From: Nymphaea colorata
Taxonomy: Eukaryota > Streptophyta > Magnoliopsida > Nymphaeales > Nymphaeaceae
Direction: 5' to 3'
Length of the DNA stretch: 64,000 nt
Assembly (NCBI RefSeq): GCF_008831285.2
Contig: NC_045140.1
Coordinates: 1,467,528-1,531,527, forward strand
Positions 57,661-64,000 of the stretch are shown here, piece by piece (the first letter of the stretch is position 1; every line of letters begins with the position of its first letter). The position numbers and the translations under genes are program-made. The notes under the pieces are model-generated. The model made no database searches. It saw only the letters and a list, made by a program, of their open reading frames with translations, and was not told where the DNA came from.

Positions 57661-60600
57661 TCATGCATTACTCATTGTTGCCTTGGATATGGCATATGAC
57701 ACAAAAGCTGTGAAAATTCCAAGCACAGCACCAGCAACAACCTGACATAGATAACGAGTTTGAAGCAAACTTGAACATCACACATAACCATGCAAAAAAA
57801 TGCCTCTTCAATTTTCTGTTTATATCACAATTGTGTTTAGACATATTCTACTAAAATGCACGGGGCACTTTATTGCAGCTTGAAAATTAGTCTGCTTCAC
57901 CAAAGTCATTAAGATGATTTGATGCTGCTAGATAAAGATATTGGACCCTCAAATGACTACATATTTTTGACCAAAGGAAAATATGCTGCATAATATGGAG
58001 TTTGTCTTGGTCTAGAAGGCGAAGCCTCCATGATTGGCTAGAACATGAAAACAACTTTCGGGTTGATAGCAGCACCAAGACAGTTCATTCCCATGCCATA
58101 GTTTCTCTTAAATGAAAATATGCAAATGTAAAACTAGAGAGCCAATAGTAATCAACCTGGAACTTCAGAAAGACAAAGAATTTATCTGTGTTTTTTGTTG
58201 GATGTCTATCAGGCGAAGTTGTTTCTCTTGAGAAAATCATGGGAAATCAAAATTTTTAAAGTATGTAAAAAAAAAAGGAAAAGTCATGGAATTAGAGTTT
58301 TATACTTTCTTAAAAACACATCTATAGAAATTTCAAAATATTCTGCAAAATTTTAAAATAAGCAAAGAATAGAAATATACACAATAATACTTTAACATAA
58401 TCTTTTTTTCTGTTAAAGAAAAATAAAAAGGGCAGAAATATCACAATGCAATCTTGAGAAATATTTCCTCAGTGATATTTTAAAAGTACAATGAGATTTT
58501 TTCCTTTAAAAATGACTTATGTAATTTTTGCAATAAAAACTAATATTCTAATCTCCTACATATAATAGACAAACACAATGGGTAGGCTAGAGGCATAATC
58601 TAAGGGCTCCTTTGTATAATATTAATGTTTTTTTACTGCCAGGTGCAATTGGTTATGAGCTCATGAACAAATTAGAGAAGTACTTGAAGTTCACGTTCTA
58701 TGGTCTTAGATACACGACAGCTGAAAGAATGTGATGCAAGTAGTCTTTGAAATGCCATGTCAAGACAAAGGTACTTGTTGATGAACTTGCAAGCATAGAC
58801 AATTCAACCAAAATGATTAGACCGTGGTCAAAGGAGGTTCCAAGAATCATAAAAACAGGTTGGAACAATGAAAAACAAGTTTAATTTGCATAAAGAAAAG
58901 AAAAAAAAAAGAAAAAGAAAAGAACTAGAAGTCCATGAGAGAACTTATATGAACACCACCCTAATGGGGCATGGGCATAATATTTTGTCTACGAAATTCC
59001 ATGGCCTGGCAAATGTGGCCGACAGCACAGAGTTCTAACTTCTAACTATCTGAACTACTAAGAGGTTAGAGCAAGTAATGGGGGGTCATTTGTTTGATTC
59101 CCAATCACAGTGAATGTAAAGGGTACATGAGCAGCCAGAAAGTAATTGATTAAAGGATTCTTCACTTTCGAGATTCAACAAATAGAAATGTCATATTTTT
59201 AAAACAGTATAGTTTGTAACCTAACCTTATTAAATGAACTGTAAGAGCCATCTATCTAAAATTCTAAATATCTTTCAGCTATCTGTGTATCAACAGATAT
59301 TATCTTAATGCATAAACCAAAATATATGTATGCTACATTTTCATTGATCTAGACTATCAAGCATTACCTTGCGGATATAGACCAAACATGCTACCAAATA
59401 AATCTATGAACCATGTATAGTAAAATGCCTCCTGACCAAATAAATGCATTTGAGACAGAAAACAGGATAAGCATAGTCCAGACTAAGAGAATGAAAGGAA
59501 CCTGCAGTGGAGTGTGACCAATAAGTTCACGAAGTGGTCTACTTTCAGACAAAGGATGTTCTTCTGGCAGTTCATAAACAATTTGATTTAGGACCTGCAA
59601 AGAAACCACTTGTTAAAATACTACAAAATTTTCCCCTGAACAATTTAATACAAGTGTTGCTACAGATATCAGCATGCATCTCATTGGACTTCCAAAAAAA
59701 AGAAAAAAAAAAAAAAACTCATTTCAGGCGATTCAGGTGCTTAACATTTTTCTGTCATTGAATTTCAAAGAGAAAGGTGTCCCTTCAAGAGTTCAAGCAC
59801 ATAAACAATGCCGGATGATGGTTCTTGATTGTGAAGCAAGATGCAGTAATGTAGCTTCCACTTAGAATATGGCTCTGAACCTTGCTTGGTTAGCTCCATC
59901 ACCATTGATGGAGACACTCCATTCCCTAATTCACTATTGGCCAAGTCCACCAACAGCATTGACCAGAGGAGTTCCATGATTTTCCCTAGCACTGCATAAG
60001 TTGATCATCTACTTTGGTAACTTACTGAGTCAAATCCTAGATGAAATTCTTCATTAAGCCCTTGGTTTAGTGTGGATTTTGGGAATTACTACAGAATAAT
60101 AATCATTAGAATATCATGATTTTCTAGGAAAGGAAAGTCTCCAACAGTTATTCAATGGTTCTGAGGTGCCATTGATCAAGTTCCTTCAGACATCTGTTGG
60201 AATGAAAGTAGACAGCCACATGAAATGGCAGGCCATCATCACGTTAACCTTGTGCCAAACGACGATTTTGTTTTACTGCTCAAATATTCTCTAAGCAATT
60301 GAAATTGAATAAATTGAATTTGCATCTAAAATCATCAAATTCACAGAAATGTCACATCAAGCAATTTGCACATATGAAATAACCAAAAAAAATTTAAAGA
60401 AAGAATTACAGTATTTAAATTCTGAATGTCAAAAAGCAAAAGTATGAGCTTATCACTCATTTCACAACATCGAACTTCACTAAAACTAACACCAAGTCAG
60501 GTGGTCCTTCATATGACACCATGCATACAGTGGCAGGTTTGTCTCTCCACTGATTATGTACAAACCAAAAAAAGAAGTGGTTACGTTCTTGTTTTACATT

Positions 60601-63109
60601 GACGTATACAACATCAGGACTTAATCAATATTCAATTTGATATGCACCTAGATGTGACAGATTATGAAGGAAAGCATGTAGTTGAGTGAATCCAACATAG
60701 TACTGAATGCAGGTGCAATATGAGGGCAGCCAACTGCCTCAAAGAGTCTGTGTAACATAGACAAACATTAATTTAATGGGTAGTAGGGCTTTGAATATCC
60801 CATGTCATAAGCCCAGCATTTTCTAGGAGCACATGATGGTGAAAAACATTGTCAGATAGGAGCGCCAAAACAGTTGCTGCAGCCGTGTCAATGCTGGTGC
60901 TGGTGCTTTTCCGACATAGCACATCCGGTGCGGTAAGTGTAACCGGCCCAAAAATGACAACTTTAAATGTGTTTGCCGAGCCAGTTGGGATCGTCAACTA
61001 ATTACATGTTCTTTTGTCGTGTGTTGTTGAATGTTAAAGTATGTTATTTTTTGAATTGTGAAATATCACAAACTTTTCTAAGTATACACAAATATTCATA
61101 TTACATGTTATTCAGTTCTAGATGAAAAAATCAAACATGAAGTCCCGACAGATGTACCTTCTTCGTCTATTTATAGAAAAAATACACTATGAAATTTATG
61201 ACCTAACCCAGCCGAGTCGCCAAGTCAACTCTCTGACCCAGTGACCAGTTTTCAGCCGATTCGAGTCCGAGTCAAGGGTTTGCCAACTATGATTAGCCCT
61301 AATACAGAAAGTTTCATAATAACTTAAATGTAAGAATAGTTAAATAGGATTATTAAGCATTTAACTAACTATATAACATATTATAAATAAATAAATATAT
61401 ATATATATACTCACTGCAGCTGCAGCTTTTTTTGAAAATTGCTATACCCCACACCCGTATCTGTATCTGCACCAGCAGCTGTACCAACACCCACATCATT
61501 CATCCATGTGGCATTGGAAAAAGACACATGCCAAGTAGATAACTTATGTTTTTACTTTTTCAAATCAGGCAAATAAATTCCACTTGCACTAGAAAGAGTC
61601 ATAGGAAAGAAGATCAAGCATAACTAAACAATGAAAGACTTCTTTCTGTTTTCTTTTTCTCCATATTTTAAGGGAAACTATTTACTGTCTCTCTGAAATA
61701 TATTTTTAACTTATTCACCTAAACAAGTCTGGCCCCATCAACTTTCCTTAGCAACTAATGAACCCAGAGATTCTATTCTAGTAAATAGCTTCAGCTCCGG
61801 TCCTTTTATCTTCAAAATCACCCTCCTAGCTATAAACAACATTTAATCAAAAGCTACAAATGACCTCCTGCTTTAGACCATTAATCCAAAGGAGGAGAGG
61901 GGTGAAAACGGAGCATGGTGGATGGTCGAGGAAAAAGAAAACTGGAAGGTTGATTCCTTTCCATGTGGACATCAAATGCACAGAGGACAATGGTAGAATA
62001 CCTATTTCTAGGCAAGGACAGTTGAAAGGCCATTATTCCACAGTGTTGCTCAGGAAAGGAGTGACCATGGAATCAAAGAGTTGATCACGACCTACCACAT
62101 GGTTAAGAAGAAAAGAAAAAGCAAAAATGGTTACTTGACATGATAGCAGTTTTTGGCATTAAATCTTTTACAGCTTATACCGTTGCAGGCACATTTATCA
62201 TCATTTAAATTTGAGTTTGAATGGACCCATGTAAGAAATCCCATTTTCTTAGCCTCTTACGCATACATTGCTCAGTCATGTATATGATCATTCAAAAGAG
62301 GAATCCATGTTAGCAATTCCATGTCCTCTAGATTTCCAAAAATATTGAAGGCTGATCCTATGACTAACATTATATTTGCCATTGAGCACAAACAGCTGCC
62401 CTGTTGGCACCAACAGGTTACTTGAAGACACTGATACCTCTGGCTAGAGGAGAAAAGGGAACCTTGACAAATATACTTAAGATCAGAATAAGAGCAAAAT
62501 CAAATTTATGGATGAAGAAGCAAAATATGCTACACAGACTTTGAGAAAAGGATACAGGAGCAACAAAAAAGATTCTGAAGAAACCAGCCAAGGAAAAGGA
62601 GTTAGAAGGCTGTAATATAAAAAACACACACCAAAAATTAGAAAGTTCTTTCTGAGGAGTGAGGAAGAATAATGTTTCCAACATTCTTTTTCAGAGAGAA
62701 AACCATGCTCCACATGTCCATTTAATCATGTTCTCCAGGTACTATGTTTCTCCACATATAGAATTTAGGAAATTAAGAGCAATACCTGGAGTGTGTCTAT
62801 CCATGGTTCTGTTGTTAATACATGGTTCTGAACAGGCAATATCTAGTTAAGTGTTTATGCATTTCAAACTGGTCATGCCATGCACTCCTAATGGGTGCAG
62901 CAAGTTACAGAAGGACTTCAGTTTTTGCCTTTTTGACAGAGTGCAATCATCTGTGTAACTTTAGCAGTAAATATAAAATAGACACAAGGAAAACACTAAC
63001 ATTTATCTCCATTCAGACATCATATTATAATGACTGAAAATAAAAGAACAAGAGATACCTCAGCCTGACGACCAGCATGCAGCCTAACACCAAATGCATC
63101 ATGCATGAC
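57661..63109 (-). CDS. DUF212 (divergent PAP2) membrane protein, 3' part
   Basis: The last three coding exons, read on the minus strand: 63109-63059, 59594-59502 and 57741-57661 (stop at 57661-57663). Phases are all zero. They encode VMHDAFGVRLHAGRQAE, then VLNQIVYELPEEHPL...PLRELIGHTPLQ, then VVAGAVLGIFTAFVSYAI with the end SNA. These are the hallmarks of the acid phosphatase/vanadium-dependent haloperoxidase-related DUF212 family (PF02681): the R-HAG-QAE motif, the E-P-L-E-GHTP loop and a closing membrane helix. The enzyme activity of the family is unproven. Earlier exons lie beyond 64000. The introns are 3.5 and 1.8 kb. It converges on the monooxygenase gene. Confidence 0.88.
59595..63058. 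other. intron of the DUF212 gene
   Basis: A 3.5-kb intron with an (AT)n run at 61396-61410. A stretch near 61190-61260 (AAATTTATGACC...GAGTC...AAGTCAACT) resembles one in urease intron 2 near 6600-6650, so a dispersed repeat is likely. A B-box-like TTTGATTCCC lies near 59090. No gene is seen. Confidence 0.45.
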
Positions 63110-63158
63110 CTGTCAGCAAGTCAGCCATAAATCACTGAAAAATATGGGAAGGAAAAGC

Positions 63159-63238
63159 TAGTGTTTTACGTGGCATACCATATATTACAATGCATTACTA
63201 GTGTTTTATGTGGCATACCATATATTACAATGCATTAC
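63159..63238. repeat. 40-bp tandem duplication
   Basis: The unit starting TAGTGTTTTA and ending ACAATGCATTAC occurs at 63159-63198 and 63199-63238 with a single C/T difference. It lies just upstream (minus strand) of the first visible DUF212 exon. Confidence 0.9.
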
Positions 63239-64000
63239 AATACATAAAGTAACTAAGAAGGAAAGCAATAAGATACAGTCCTCAAACTAGTTTCAGGGGC
63301 GTAACTATACCATATTTTGTGTAACTTTCGATACAACAGCCTTATGGTATGCTATGGTAGAATACAAGATGTAACTTGCGTTACTCCTTGAAAACATAAA
63401 GTGTAATTTTATTTTTTTCAGGCTCAGAGTTATATGAATTTCTTCAGGCTGAATATTAAGTTTGACATGAAAGCGTTCTTACATAAAGTGAAAAAAGGTA
63501 AAATTTAGGGCTGATTTCATGCGACAAAATTAAATATTTCACAGTTTTTCTTGCAAGATACTATGTCTACCCTTAAAAAATAAAAAATTTCAAATTCTGT
63601 GACCAATAAGTTGTTTAAAGTCTGCACGGAGTAAGTTATACATCATGAGAACTTATTTATTTTAATATCCATTTAAGTATTGAAGCAATTAAGCGCTGCG
63701 TTTTGAATGTTTCTAAGAACTCATGCATGTTATAGGCAACATATACTTGCTTTTTTCTTATGTCTATGCAATTCATATTTTTCCAAAGAAAGAAGTTTTT
63801 TCTATGTTTTCCTATTTTTTAAAACTTTTATGAATTTTTAATAATTGAATTAAATTTTTTTACCTCATGTTATGTATCTAACTTTGGACCCAGCTGATAC
63901 CAGTTACATTACACAGTTTACGACATTGGAAAAGATGGAAAACTGCATCATGTTTAGTTGGAGAAGGAAAGAAAGAGCACAAAGACATCAAGTATTTATT
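63239..64000. other. probable upstream intron of the DUF212 gene
   Basis: AT-rich with no exon of the family recognised. The preceding exon must lie past the window edge. Confidence 0.4.

Noticed and set aside
1-64000. A novel defence, toxin or gene-cluster system
   Set aside because: The four protein genes are unrelated, independent plant loci. The rest is transposon remnants, repeats and AT-rich spacer; nothing forms a coherent new system.

Overview
This is a nuclear chromosome window from a flowering plant. Four protein genes have plant-type multi-exon structures with standard splice sites, the introns are large and AT-rich and full of transposon debris, and there is a nuclear tRNA gene and a small piece of plastid ndhF. 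The species cannot be fixed from the sequence. I found no operon, CRISPR array or other prokaryote-like system.

Layout. 1-2.3 kb: a three-unit 141-bp tandem repeat, then a tRNA-Glu(CTC) gene on the minus strand. 2.8-30.3 kb: a complete urease gene (18 coding exons, 835 residues) spread over 27.4 kb. Its introns carry a LINE reverse-transcriptase remnant, a reduced antisense Copia element (two LTRs and primer-binding site), other LTR-like fragments, and an internally deleted Ty3/Gypsy element with perfect 5-bp target duplications whose polyprotein tail lies inside its LTR, as in CRM centromeric retrotransposons. A further intron holds a Copia 3' end, a CACTA-like terminus and one copy of a local repeat family. 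30.3-36.3 kb: intergenic, with two more copies of that repeat. Two of the three copies carry different nested MITEs. 36.5-41.9 kb: a complete bromodomain-NET (BET/GTE) chromatin gene with TATA box and an overlapping upstream ORF. 42-45 kb: intergenic, with the ndhF-derived insertion. 45.2-53.6 kb: a complete FAD-dependent aromatic-ring-hydroxylase-type monooxygenase with a basic N-terminal extension (11 exons, 737 residues). 53.7-57.6 kb: intergenic, with a SINE candidate. 57.7-63.1 kb: the last three exons of a minus-strand DUF212 (divergent PAP2, acid phosphatase/haloperoxidase-related) gene whose 5' part lies beyond the window.

The genes are independent housekeeping loci: urease recycles urea nitrogen in the cytosol, the GTE protein reads acetylated histones, and the monooxygenase and DUF212 proteins are probably organellar or membrane proteins of poorly known function. 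The monooxygenase and DUF212 genes face each other tail to tail. All exon joins were checked by hand for reading-frame continuity; transcript ends are inferred. The most notable observations are transposon archaeology (the CRM-like insertion with C-to-T type stops, and the local repeat family with different nested MITEs) and a required GC-AG intron in urease.
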